Source: Agrocybe praecox (lineage: Eukaryota > Basidiomycota > Agaricomycetes > Agaricales > Agrocybaceae). From it: 20,595 bases of DNA. The stretch lies in the NCBI GenBank assembly GCA_964017145.1, contig CAXHKQ010000002.1, positions 1 through 20,595 of the forward strand, written 5' to 3'. Below, in pieces: positions 7,850 through 18,549 of the stretch (position 1 is the first letter of the stretch; each line of letters opens with the position of its first letter). A model generated the notes under the pieces. It did not search any database and was not told the DNA's origin. It saw only the letters and a program-made list of their open reading frames with translations. A program made the translations under genes and the position numbers.

Positions 7850-8529
7850 TAAAGTGTTTCTTATGGCAAGCGGCAAACGCAACAGTGCTACTTTGTCGTA
7901 AGAGTAGAGAAACTCACCCCCAGCACACATTTCATCCATGGCTTCGCTTGCTTTGCCCGGATGCAACATCTAATGCGGTGTGTCAATGTCTGTGTGTGTG
8001 TGCATGCTAAATGGACCTCCGCCAGCGCCAGCCAACATCTTAACATTGGCGGCTCCATTGATGATGTCTCCGACCAGACCAGATTGATGTTATGAACCAG
8101 AACGCCAGCAAAAAACTCAACTCAGCATAAAAGACGCAGCTCATTACAACGGAATAATTTAAACTCAACTAATCCATGGCCGAAGGCCAGAGAGGCTGCT
8201 TCAGGACGCGCGTAATCTCCGCCGCGTCGCCGGACATTGTCTCCGCTGCCGCGCGCGGCTTAGCATTCGTGAACGGGGTTAATGCACGCCACTTACGCGG
8301 GCGCGTGCTCACGAATGCGAATGCGCGCGGGTTGTTTCACGGTGGTGGTGGGATTTGCGATCGGCCCGATGCAATGCAAAGTTCATCGCAATTTACGCGA
8401 AATTTATCGCGCTGAATTAATATATCGCCAAATCAAATGCGTTGGCTCGTTATTGTCCGCGCGCGCGCGAGCGCGAAAATGTGAGGAGCCAAAGGCTTAG
8501 AGACCGATGCCGAACACAGACACGCCATT
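7850..8529. other. CpG-rich gene-free DNA with Z-DNA-prone run
   Basis: The frames here (7760-7969 minus, 7819-8010 plus, 8176-8415 and 8282-8500 plus) overlap and lack motifs. A short GTGTGTGTGTG run lies at about 7990-8002. Alternating CG and GC dinucleotides at about 8457-8477 (CCGCGCGCGCGCGAGCGCG) are the type that can adopt Z-form. No gene is supported. Confidence 0.35.
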
Positions 8530-9300
8530 AGGGGAAAACTGTGTAGGATAAACCACTGTGTAGGTTGCGTTTATTCAATTTTTTCAATATGGAAACAAAA
8601 ATGTTGATGAAGTAGAATGTTATGTCTCATTGACAGCAAACTATTCATAATTGAGCTTGGGTTCCGGGCTGTGAAGTCGTCTGAAATCGTGGTCTAAAAT
8701 AGTGTAAACGCGTGTCCGGTGTATTGCTCTCTTTCAGCATACAAACAACGACTCGCCACGGTAACATAAATATGTTTTAGAGCTTCTCTGGAATATTTTG
8801 CTTAGAAAAACAATCAACATCTTTATGCGTTCGGCCGTAGTAACACAATTTGTGAAGCTATGAAATGCCGTGTAGGTTGAACCATTCGCGTCGTGTAGTT
8901 TGAACAACTCCCATAGTATGTCAAATTCATATTGGAACAAAACATAACGGAACAAATGTACAATCAATCGTGGAACATGAACATAGCACATGTAGTAGAG
9001 CCCTGTACATGAATAAAAATCGATTGAGGGTCTTTTCAAAGGGCCTAGTTTCTGTCATATATGTAAATCTTCATCATTCCGAGTGACTGTGAACTGTGGA
9101 GAGGGGAGGGTCGAACTTCTAAATCGACATAAGGGGTTTTATATACCTGGTTTTAATAAATAATATTAAAAAATAATGTTACATATCTTTCATTCCCAGT
9201 CAATTTGGATTTAAAAAAGTGTGAATAAATGGTTCAACCAAGATGACATTGTTTCAACTACACGACATATTTCACATGAGCAATAAGTCCTGTAACTTGT
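8530..9300. repeat. AT-rich repeat with multiple GTGTAG(G/T)TTGAAC modules, probable decayed TIR element
   Basis: One phrase recurs: GTGTAGGATAAAC (8541-8553), GTGTAGGTTGCGT (8558-8570), GTGTAGGTTGAAC (8870-8882), GTGTAGTTTGAAC (8893-8905) and, inverted, GTTTCAACTACAC (9251-9263). The outer copies are followed inward by similar TTTATTCA..TTTTTT sequence on both sides, so they behave as inverted ends. The exact edges and the target duplication are not clear. Composition switches from CpG-rich to AT-rich near 8525 and back near 9310. The 101-codon minus-strand frame inside (8734-9039) has no recognised motif. Confidence 0.5.
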
Positions 9301-9309
9301 TATCCTTAA

Positions 9310-10589
9310 GCTTGAGATGGAAATGACATACGGCGTAATTGGGCCAAACGGATGGACCTTTCATTCATGATGCTCGCATAGTTACAGAAGTTATGAGCAA
9401 CACTTGGAACTATGCTCAACCTACACGGTGCTCCCCTACGCCACAAAGCACTGGCAATTTCGCCAAATGCTTGGCTAGTTATTCGAGTATTGCTGTGGTG
9501 GCGGCAAGCATTCGAATAGAATTCCGGCACGCGTGCTGCCGCAGCGTACTTTGATCCTCTGACGTCTTGGCCGCCGAATCGCGAGCGCGCGTGACGCGGG
9601 GTGTTTGTGTTTCATTATCATTATTATCATTCATTCGTTCGGCGGTAGTAATGCCCACGCGCGCACATCGGTTATGTAGTGGCGTGTTTAATTAATGGAA
9701 ATACCGAATAGCTCTTTCATTCGTTGGGAGCGCAGACACGAGAAACGATCTGGCGTGCGCTGGCGAATTATTCCGCAATCAAAAATGTTTGCTCTGCTCG
9801 AGAACAAGCGGGCACGCTCTTTCGGTCTATTGTTGTGCCTAATCCCAGGTAAAATATGATTTATTATTTTAGAAGGAAAAAAACGAAGTTTCCTATGTGT
9901 GCATACTTATGTCGGTGTGTGTGCATCCACTTTGAAACGATTTGGACAATTATCATACAACCTCATCAACGCAGCGCGACCCTCTTTCAGTGCGACCCTC
10001 AATTCTTGATTTTTTTTCTGTTCATTTGTGTGAGTGAGAGCACGACCGCATTGAAAACACTAGGGCGCGCATACGCTAACCGTCCGGACTGAGAGTGGCT
10101 GGGTGCAGACGAGCAGTCAAAATTCGCCGCATCGTCAGAAGTCGTTGTGCGGAAGCGGACGACGCTTGCACCTCATCATCGCCGACACCCACCCACAAAC
10201 TCAACGACGATTCGCAGAGCGCGCGCATTGTTGAGCGAAGCGCTCGCTTGTAATACATTTTATAGAAATACAATAGACAACGGTCACGAAGAGTGCACAT
10301 TATAATAAATAATATTTCCATGGTTCCAGAGTGTTTAAGTAGCCGACAACACATTTTAATCGGTCCGGTCGGTGCAAGGGTATTTTTTCACATTCAGCCG
10401 TGAATCAGACTCGTCAGTCAGCCGGAGTCTTAGGCTCCAGATTACACTTGTTTGATTGTCTGCCGGCAGGCGAGAACAAATGTTGGCAAATATTTGTGTG
10501 TTGTCCACGCGCGGCTATTTGTTTGCATTGTGATGAGTGTTATTTTTCCATTCGCCAGCGTAATCCAATTAATGCATTACAAAATACCG
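9310..10589. other. CpG-rich gene-free DNA
   Basis: No transposon ends or protein motifs were found. It contains an imperfect ATT/ATC tract (CATTATCATTATTATCATTC, near 9613-9632), the homeodomain-type TTTAATTAATGG near 9686-9697, an initiator-like TCGTCAGTC near 10408-10416, and the palindrome TAATGCATTA (10570-10579). The open frames on the two strands are short and conflict. It could be intronic or regulatory, and a possible short exon is listed separately. Confidence 0.35.
9785..9848 (+). CDS. candidate short first coding exon (unproven)
   Basis: An ATG at 9785 sits in a good arthropod start context (TCAAAAATG). Its frame runs 21 codons plus one base to a splice-donor match CAG|GTAAAA at 9848/9849 (phase 1). 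The peptide starts MFALLENKRARSFGLLLCLI, with a hydrophobic run at residues 14-20 that would suit a signal peptide or anchor. No family is recognised and no partner exon can be identified in the window. A chance match is at least as likely. Confidence 0.15.
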
Positions 10590-10639
10590 TGTTCAACCTG
10601 AACTTTGCCGAAAGTCTCATCAAAAGTTCAGGTTGAACA
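10590..10639. ncRNA. perfect 17-bp hairpin, candidate structured RNA or inverted regulatory repeat
   Basis: TGTTCAACCTGAACTTT (10590-10606) is followed, after a 16-base loop (10607-10622), by its exact reverse complement (10623-10639). A perfect 17-bp stem is far beyond what is expected by chance in this window. Each arm also holds GTTCA and TGAAC half-sites inverted around three bases, resembling nuclear-receptor half-sites. It does not match a miRNA that I know, and the stem is shorter than a typical animal pre-miRNA. It may instead be a recent small inverted duplication. The call as ncRNA is tentative, while the inverted repeat itself is certain. Confidence 0.3.
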
Positions 10640-11810
10640 GATTTGTCCGAATATTGTTGGCAGCCACGCCACGACTTACCGAACATCAGAAACCTGCTCG
10701 GGCGTCTGCAAAACCCGATTATGATTCGAACTGACTGACGGTGCGAAATATCGGAACACATTTTACTTATCATCTTAGCCTGCGACTACACTGCGCTAGC
10801 CCTCACAGTTCGGAGAGCTTATCTCATCAAGCGAATGTGTCGATTTTAAAGAAAGTCGCGGGCGAATAAAACAAATTGAGGCCGCGCTCAAATGATGCGC
10901 ACATCCCATCAGCACCGTTCAGCTGCTGAGCAGCTCAGCTCCAGCTTCGGGATGCCCTCGAATGCTTAATTTTATTATCTCATCACCGCGCTTAACTTGC
11001 GCGGCGTGTGGTCGATTGCCGTCGGTGTAGATGTGAATTGGTGCAATCGCATGATTTGCGCACACAGTCACAGCGCGCAAAGAATGTGGCCAAGTGTTTT
11101 GCATGAATTATCGCCTAATGGATTTCATTATACGTTTCATTTACTTAATCTGCGGTCACGCGACGCGCACGCCCGCGAAAACCGCCAAGCACCGGCGTAA
11201 ATTGAACCACGTCTTCGGCGGAGCGGAGTTGCGGCCAATTCGAATGGAATGAAGTGGATCGTAGTAATAATAATAATAAATGAGAAATCGTCTTCAAATT
11301 GAGGCGGGCCGAAATCGCGGGCGCGATCCGAATCTGAAGTCATATAAATGACTATTATAAATTAACCAACGTAACATGCGCGGTAATGAAGCGATTTCTA
11401 ATCCCTGAACGTGGTGTTCTTGACGGCGCCGCGCGAGCGATGTCCGTGATAATCCCGGTTGAGAGAGAGTGCATGCCGCCGAAACAAACGCTTTTCCGCA
11501 TTTTACATATTCCACGCCACGCTCACACCGCGGTCGGTTTGTGTTGGGGGCGGTTGGCTTCGGCTTCAACGTTCATTAATAATGCATAATAGACACGGCG
11601 GTGGTTCTCGCCCAGTCAACCACCCCGCCGAAGGCGACTGCCGTCCTTCGTGCGACACGCGAATTTGATGCGAGCGAGCAACCGCGAACAACGGCGTTTT
11701 TTTTTCAGTCTTGTTGAGATGTTTTGTGGCCGCTAAGTACACAACAATAGCCAATGCGATCGACATAATTATGTTGACCTCGTTGGCACAAATCCCGCGC
11801 ACTGCGCGCT

Positions 11811-11870
11811 GATGATATGATGATGATGTCGACGACGACGAAGATGACGACGACCGCGACGACGACAATG
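11811..11870. repeat. GAT/GAC compound trinucleotide repeat
   Basis: An imperfect run of GAT units passes into GAC/ACG units (GATGATATGATGATGATG, then GACGACGACGAAGATGACGA and more). It explains the Ser-rich and Thr-rich frames predicted on both strands here, which should not be taken as genes. Confidence 0.7.
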
Positions 11871-12712
11871 TTCGTCGGTGGGAGATTGAGTTGGGTGGTC
11901 TGGGGGTGGAGGCACAGATATTATTTGTTGATGAAATTACCATTCCAGAGTCGCACGCGCGTAAACGCGTACACACGAAAAAATACAAGGTTTCAGCGGC
12001 TGGAAAAATATTTTAATCCTCTGCCGACACAAGTACGCACACGCGTACCTCAGCGCGCACGGTCGCCGGCTTAGATGCGGGCTTAAAAATGCCTCGGCTT
12101 GTTCGCCTACATGCATCCACCCAAGATGCGGTGTGGCGGTGTCTTGGTGGTTTCATTCATCGATTCTGCATGCACGGTCTCATTAAAAAACGAAATCTCG
12201 CGCGCGCATATCTTAATGTCAAATAAGAAAAGTTTCTTTGGATACACAAGCAAGCGCGCTCGCGCACAGATCAAACTTCCGCGGCTCACCGGCTCAGTCG
12301 TTGCTGTTTGGGAAAATCGACGGATGATATTCTTTGATCAGCGTGTAAACAGCGGAACATTTTTCAATGCGCGTGTGTGCATAACTGCGAGTATTTGTAG
12401 ATATGGCGCATTCGTGCTGTTGACAATCTCTTTGTACATGCGGCAGCGCACACGATCTTGAGTGGTTCGACTCGGTCGAAAATCCCCGGCTAATTATTTC
12501 GAATTTATGAAGGCGAAATATTCAAATCGGTAATCCCCTGCCGAGAACTTATCTCGGCTCAGTTTTGACGGACCCCTTCAGAGACTGGTCAAGATATTGA
12601 CCCTTATTATAGTGAAATTAGGACGCCGGGATGTGCTCTATCAAGTCCGATCGGTCATCTTAAATTAAAACCCAATTTCTGGACGCGAGTTGCGAGGATT
12701 CAAGAAATGCCA

Positions 12713-12744
12713 ACTAAACTCTCCCAACCCATTAGGAGTTTAGT
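12713..12744. repeat. short hairpin, 9-bp stem
   Basis: ACTAAACTC (12713-12721) pairs with GAGTTTAGT (12736-12744) around a 14-base loop. There is no T-run or other sign of function. CATTAGGAGTTTA from the right side also occurs at about 4299-4311 inside the 966-bp element. Confidence 0.4.
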
Positions 12745-13647
12745 CTCATCATTTAGGACAGAATAGAATCCACTGTGAGTGCGTCTGCGTGTGTGCCTCC
12801 TCTTGTCGAAGTGGGTATTAAGTTTATTGAACCAAATATATTCGACAAGCTTAAAACCCCCAATGCCGTGGCGTCAAGCGACAAAATACAGTCGACAACG
12901 CAGTTCGGGCGTGATTTTCACACGCCGACAGCCCTACGAAGGCGACGACAGCATCCGACGAATGTGTGCGTCTTGGAGTACACGGGTACATATCCTGAAC
13001 GGGTTTCTGGTGTGATATGTCTGTACTAATGTATACTGTTGCGTGTGTGTGCGGGTTCGTGATCTGCCATGCGGAGAACCGTTGGTGTCACTTTGTATAA
13101 CAGCCACGCGATTTCTCACCGATTGAGACACCGATTTAGGAGACGCGCGATGACTGTCTGGTGTCTGGTTTGAACACACGTACTCGGCGCCAAGATTTTA
13201 TTCCGACACAAGACACAACATCTCAACGAATCGACGCAAAACCGCTTCAAGTGTCATCAACCGGATTTAATGCACAACACACACTGCATTGCATTCGCTA
13301 GACAAACTGAAGTGCACGACACTTTGCTAATGCACCGCTCGACACAGATTGTTGCTGAATATAATTCAACTGGTCGACATCTCGAACATTTAATGCGGTA
13401 CCGCAACGTCTAACAAGCCAATATATTCCAATTTACTTGTGTGTTAATTGTGTCCGAAGTTATACAATTAGCCGTAAATCATAGGCGCGGTAAATCCGTC
13501 ACGTCAAATCTCGGCAATAAATCACGCATCAAAGTTAATACGGACACGCTTCGTTGGGATGGGAGCTGAAGTGAGCAGCTCTGATTAAATGAAATGAGCT
13601 GGTAAGGATGATGGTGATGATGATGTGCATGAGCATGTACGGTGTGG

Positions 13648-14736
13648 TGCGTCACAACTGCGGTTACTTAGTTCATAGTTATATACCGTATGTTTTATAG
13701 AAGGGAACAATTTTACAGATTTAGCATTGACTCTAAAAGCACTTTCATCAACGTTGAATAGAAAACCAGCACCCCACGAACTTCCGATTTGTTATTCGAG
13801 ATTCGAGTTATCTGCAGCACGACTGCCTGAGGTCAACGTACAACATGATTGCGCTTACCTTCTATGTAGCATTAGTAATACAAAAGTAGGCTGTATTTTT
13901 CCAAACGATCGAAAATTTGACAGAGTATAGAGTTGCATTTCTTAATATAAGTCTCCAGAAGCGTTCTCGTTTAAACTTATGGAAACCTATATCATATTAC
14001 GATTGATTATAGCAATCGGATATTATTCGAACCCTGGAGTCGCAGAGGGGTGTAGAGATGGTCTCATATTGCACATTTTGGGATTTTGACGTGTGAGTTA
14101 TCCCTCAGGTCTATAAGCCCATATTCGAATAACACCGTACGGTGGTACTCGTTTATCCCAATGTATATACATAGATATATCTATCTCATTATTGCAATAA
14201 TGAGACTCGGGTGGAGTTTTACGACAAAAGCTAGTTGAAAAACCCTTTGAGTCTGAAACCGGAGTTTAAATGATGTTGAATTTCACGTTAAAAACGTTTA
14301 CTCTGGTGGAGATTATATCACTACATCACAATAGTTGGAAAATATATGGGACTAGATCAATCTCTCCGAGAGCAAGAGAGTTGCCGCGATGAACGTTCAA
14401 TGGTGCGCTTCCAAGATTAATCTTGTTTTCCGAACAACTTGCACTGTCGAAACAGTGATAGAAAAACAAAATGATCGAGTTTGTTTAGTTTGAAGGTCCT
14501 ACGAACAAATGGGAGTTTGAGAAAATAAAAATCAAGAAGTTATAATGTATCCTTTAACGATAGACATTTCTATTTATGTTGTATAAGTTTCGAATAAAAA
14601 TTCTTAAAACTGTTGATATAATACAGCCATTCTACGATGTATCACCAGTGGTGGAGTATAGAGTGTACATTTCTAACACCAATCCTAATACAACCCGACT
14701 ATTCTACGATGGAAATGTAACCACTGTTGTGACGCA
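13648..14736. mobile_element. probable 1.09-kb TIR element of unassigned family
   Basis: TGCGTCACAACTGCGGTTAC (13648-13667) and the reverse reading of 14717-14736, TGCGTCACAACAGTGGTTAC, match at 18 of 20. The DNA between is AT-rich while both flanks are CpG-rich, as with the other insertions here. I cannot see a target-site duplication next to these ends, so the true termini or superfamily remain open. Frames inside (13727-13930 and 14576-14839) have no recognised motif. A palindrome cluster sits at its midpoint. An ATTCTACGATG phrase occurs twice, near 14629 and 14701. Confidence 0.5.
14133..14205. repeat. cluster of four perfect palindromes
   Basis: In order these are CACCGTACGGTG (14133-14144), GTATATAC (14163-14170), ATAGATATATCTAT (14171-14184) and a 22-bp perfect palindrome at 14184-14205 centred on ATTGCAAT. 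The last is an exact inverted repeat with no spacer, and its core resembles the C/EBP-type bZIP site ATTGCNNAAT shortened by two bases. The cluster is at the centre of the 13648-14736 block, so it may be the fold point of a foldback element. Confidence 0.75.
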
Positions 14737-15330
14737 GATAGTCGTCCATGCCCATGTGTGGGCAGCAAACGAAAGCAAGCGAAGCTCATTATATCAGGAT
14801 CGTGTTCGTGTGCGTGTGTGTGTTGTGGTCTCGGGATGAGTGCTCGCATTTAATACTAATAACCATCAGTGGCGCGTGGTCGACGTGGCTGTGTGGTCGA
14901 AGTGGTGGCGGTCGCCGTCGTCGTTGCTCCGCGCACGTGACCATTTCAAGGAGTTGGCCGCGCGGGACAATCCGCAAATAACTCGCGCATTAGGCGAGGG
15001 CCGACTACGTACGTGGATGGGTATTTGGTTTGGCTTGCGGTTAGTGTGGTCATATAATATGTATAGATAGATGGCTACTGTCAGTAATCCCACTTTATAG
15101 TGGCAATTATTGGTTTATGCACTTAAGCACGTGAGCTTTGCTGGATTCTCGATTCGACGCTGTGTGCCTGTGATCTGTGATGTAGTCAATGCATCGCCAC
15201 TAGAATCATATTTTTCCGCTTGGAATTTAGTCCTCATATTTATACGTTCATTCTTCTAATTACTCGGAGTATTCCTCGTAACACCACCATAAATCATAAT
15301 TAAGATCCATATAAGCACACATTTTGCGCC

Positions 15331-15343
15331 TGTGTGTGTGTGT
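15331..15343. repeat. (TG)n microsatellite
   Basis: A 13-base TG run, one of several CA/GT runs in the window (also 3085-3099 and 15882-15896). These generate the Cys/Val-rich or His/Thr-rich strings seen in local frames. Confidence 0.7.
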
Positions 15344-17175
15344 ACGTGTGGCGTCTTAACCACCCATTTCTCCGTGCGGCCCTGCGCCTCTCTGGTGCGC
15401 GATTGAAACTCGCTTGGTGTGCGATAATTTATATCGTCTATAAACTCCAGCCATCCTCGATACTCGCTCCACGTTGTATACCTTCGCCGATGCTCCGATG
15501 CAAATGTATGCGTATATTTAGCAACGGGTGGGATGGCACCGCTCATAATCCCGTCCCGTCACGATAACTCATCGCTAAGACGTTCTTCGGCTATCTTAAA
15601 ACATCCTTAACCTGCGCACACGCATACTTTTCCCAGCCAGCCAGAAGGCGAAGGCGAAGGCGAGCACACACACACGCACGCATCGTCGTCGCCGTCGTCT
15701 GAGATTTAGCATTTATTATTAAGCGTGAACGACCGCACACACACGGCTCTGGCGACCGGCGTGCGAAATATTGGGTTAAATGACACGGTGGCGGTGGCGA
15801 AATTCCCGGACGCATGTGAGCAGGAAGTACTTAATAGATATGGGTCGAGCTGGCGTGTGAGCTGGCGGGGTGTGAAACGCATGTGTGTGTGTGTGTTCGG
15901 GTTGTCTGTGTGCTCAAGAAAGCATGCACACGTAAATCGTTTTTCTTTACCAGCAGTGAATATTCCACACAGCGTGCCGAGAGGTTATTTATGCGCATCG
16001 CGGTAATTCCTCTCTAATGTGAATTGATTTATGGCCCGACTATGGTGTCAGATTTACGCAAAACGCACCCCGGCAACGAGGACGACGACGACGACACCGC
16101 GGCACCAAGAGATAATGAGAAGACACACGCGCGCACGCACGCCAGGCGCCAGCAAAGACAAAGAAGGCGACGACGCTGCGCTCCGAGCTGGCGAGTTTAC
16201 ATTCTTAATTAAGACACTATGCTGGTAGCAGGACGGCGGGTGCTTTCTGTCGTGAAGCTTTCGCATCATTTCGCGAAATAGCCGCACGGACATCGTACAT
16301 CGCCGGGCAACAAGTGCCACCGACCCCAGCCGCAGTTTTCGCTCGGATAGATCAAACGCGCACAGAATATCAGAATTGACTGGACTACATAGATTTGCAT
16401 ATGTTCTTTGCCGTTCGCTCTGCGCATAAATCCAATTCCCCCGCCTGCTGTGGAAACTTTTCCCTTGCGTCGTTATGTTTCTTACGTTCCTATGTGCATC
16501 TTGTAATTTTTAATTAAACTACTACTATATGTTGCCTTCAAAGTGCATTCCGGCGAAGAATGACCCCATATGTACTTGGGTTCGTGCCAGACATCAGTGT
16601 GGTTTGCCACTGCGCAACTCCGTTGCGCATGCCTCCCATACCCCAAGAATCGCGAGCGCATCGCAAGCACCGCCCCTCGATGTCTCCGGCGTCCGTTCAC
16701 AATAGTTCACCCGACACGACTCGAAAGGCACTCGCTTGAGGCGAACGAAGAACCACCACAGCGTCTCAATTCAATTCGCATGCCGATGAGTACGACCGCG
16801 CGATAAGAAAAGAACCACGCACAGGACATTCGAAACAATAACGGAAATGCTATCGATGCGCCTGGCTCGATGTGGCCTATCTGCTGTGCTGTGTGCTTGA
16901 GCATTTGCATAACGATGAACCCGTGCGGAATGTTCTGAATGGCATTTGAAAGAATCGCGCTCAATCACCGATCTCATCTGCTGTTCGACAGCACCCCTCG
17001 AACCGCGGATTTTATTGCACTCATTGCGCGGCGTACAAACGCAAATTCAATCGGGCGCATAATAATTCGAACATTGCCACAAATTGATATCTATTATCTC
17101 TGGAGTACACGCAATAATAATAATACACGCGCGTCCCAGCCATATGACACACATAAAGAACGCATATTACTATAC

Positions 17176-17847
17176 TTACATGTCTGTACAACCAGTAGAC
17201 GAAAAGTCGTCTGCAACGCAGACGCTGCGCCTATCGCAGATCTCCTGCAATGGCTTTATGTAAATCAAACCGCGAAAATAATTTGCACCCGCCGTTCCGC
17301 GCGCGCGCGCGGTTTGTGCGGAACACCCGCACATGCACGTGTGCGTGCATGTCCCTAACGGTCGCGCGAGCGCGTAGCATACACATAGAGACAACGGGTG
17401 GCAGTGGCAGAGCGATGCTCGCTCGAATGTGGAACACAATTTATATCCATTTTTATGGCCACCGCACCAACACGCATGCACCCCGGAAAGCGAATGAGAT
17501 ATGAACAGCGCGCATATTATTATTGGTGTATAGTAGAGTCTACTCGCATGTGCGAGTGTGTGTCTTGTGGCCACGCGAACACGAGGCGCGACCGGGTATA
17601 AATCTGAAGAAACCGTTTTAAAAAGGCACGCTTCTTGCGCCAGCGCCCGCGACAGAGAGAGAGAGACCGAGATCTGAGTTATGAGCGCTGATGTGGTAAA
17701 GTAATGTCGTGGGAGAATTATTGTTCTTAATAATATGCATACGAGAGATAAACGAAATGGCATGTGCAAATATAACAAAACTGAGGAGGTCCGTGTGACA
17801 TCACAATCGCAGCCGCATTTCTCGCTTGGATATGTGTCACACAACAA
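17176..17847 (-). CDS. 223-codon open frame, doubtful
   Basis: This is the longest open frame of the window. It starts MLCDTYPSEKCGCDC and is rich in Cys, His, Ser and Leu. Much of the composition comes from CA, GA and GC simple repeats in the DNA (for example LSLSRA from the GA run, and CTHTCMC from CA/TG). Its stop codon overlaps a strong splice-donor match, CAT|GTAAGTAT, at about 17171-17180 on the minus strand. I recognise no domain. The length is unusual for the window, but the repeat-driven composition argues for a chance frame. Confidence 0.12.
   Translation of the reverse strand: MLCDTYPSEKCGCDCDVTRTSSVLLYLHMPFRLSLVCILLRTIILPRHYFTTSALITQISVSLSLSRALAQEACLFKTVSSDLYPVAPRVRVATRHTLAHASRLYYTPIIICALFISHSLSGVHACWCGGHKNGYKLCSTFERASLCHCHPLSLCVCYALARPLGTCTHTCMCGCSAQTARARGTAGANYFRGLIYIKPLQEICDRRSVCVADDFSSTGCTDM
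17293..17375. repeat. GC-alternating segment with nested hairpins
   Basis: GTTCCGC (17294-17300) and GCGGAAC (17317-17323) flank a CG-alternating run. ACATGCACG (17331-17339) pairs perfectly with CGTGCATGT (17344-17352) around a TGTG loop. CCGTT (17293-17297) and AACGG (17357-17361) enclose both. Another CG-rich run follows. Such sequence can form Z-DNA and stable RNA structure. Confidence 0.5.
17597..17666 (+). promoter_or_regulatory. TATA-like box followed by GA run (weak promoter candidate)
   Basis: TATAAAT at 17597-17603 in a GC-rich setting (ACCGGGTATAAATC) is followed about 50 bp later by (AG)6A at 17654-17666, the type of sequence bound by GAGA factor in insects. I see no good initiator about 30 bp downstream of the TATA match and no coding exon after it. 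This may be coincidence. Confidence 0.15.
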
Positions 17848-18549
17848 GCACGGTTGATGTTTTTGTCATAACTATGCTCGCAAAGCGCCGACGATGATGC
17901 TGAACCACAGAGGAATATGTCTCAATATTTTGCAGTGCGCTGCAAAGCGCTGGCTTGAAAAATCCGACATAAGCTCTTACAAATTGCGCACTGTGTATAC
18001 TTTTCATTTGCGGAATTCGCACACCGAAGGCGAAGAAGTACTCGTACACGGTATCATTATACGGTGCATATCCATACACACATGCGCACACGTGCTCACT
18101 TATCTCTCTTACAGAGCACAGAGTTCAACCATACGAGTGATTTATTGGAATCTAAGCGATACAAAAGTCAAGCGTGCTTTTTCTTCTGTCTGCTGCGAGT
18201 TTATTATGAAACGCGAACGCGTCGCAATTTATATCACTTTTAGCCAATCTCTGTGTGTAGGCATTTGCATACAAGTAAATCATATGCGTGTAGCTATGCG
18301 AATATTTGGTCGAATTATTATACGGCAGTAAACGCGGTTTATATTCATGTTGGTCGCGCATTGATAGCAACATTCATGTCTCATGTATGTTAGTATTTGG
18401 TTAATACCATATCATCATCATACAACATCATTAATTGACCCTAATAGCTTGAACGCACACCCACATATCAATGTAATGAGCGGCGCACACAAAACGCGTC
18501 ACGCATCGCACGTTTCCTGGTCGCGGGGGGTGAGACGGAGTTGGCGGCG

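Larger units (their letters stand above)
10640..13647. other. CpG-rich, microsatellite-rich gene-free DNA
   Basis: I found no gene, transposon end or RNA gene over 3 kb. Frames of up to 140 codons exist (11566-11988 minus, 12099-12461 plus), but they are translations of trinucleotide or CpG repeats with strings of Ser or Thr. Simple sequence includes an AAT run near 11265-11279 and GAC/GAT arrays near 11811-11870 and 13603-13626. A 9-bp hairpin lies at 12713-12744. The lack of transposons contrasts with the left third of the window. Confidence 0.35.

Noticed and set aside
11566..11988. 140-codon minus-strand frame, Ser-rich
   Set aside because: Its long Ser string is the reverse reading of the GAT/GAC trinucleotide array, and it overlaps an opposing Thr/Met-rich frame from the same repeat. 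It has no domain.
12099..12461. 120-codon plus-strand frame
   Set aside because: It has mixed composition with no motif, is overlapped by a minus-strand frame of similar quality, and has no splice or promoter context.
14022..14046. Possible tRNA B box on the minus strand (GGTTCGAATAA)
   Set aside because: The last two bases deviate from the consensus and no A box lies at the required distance.
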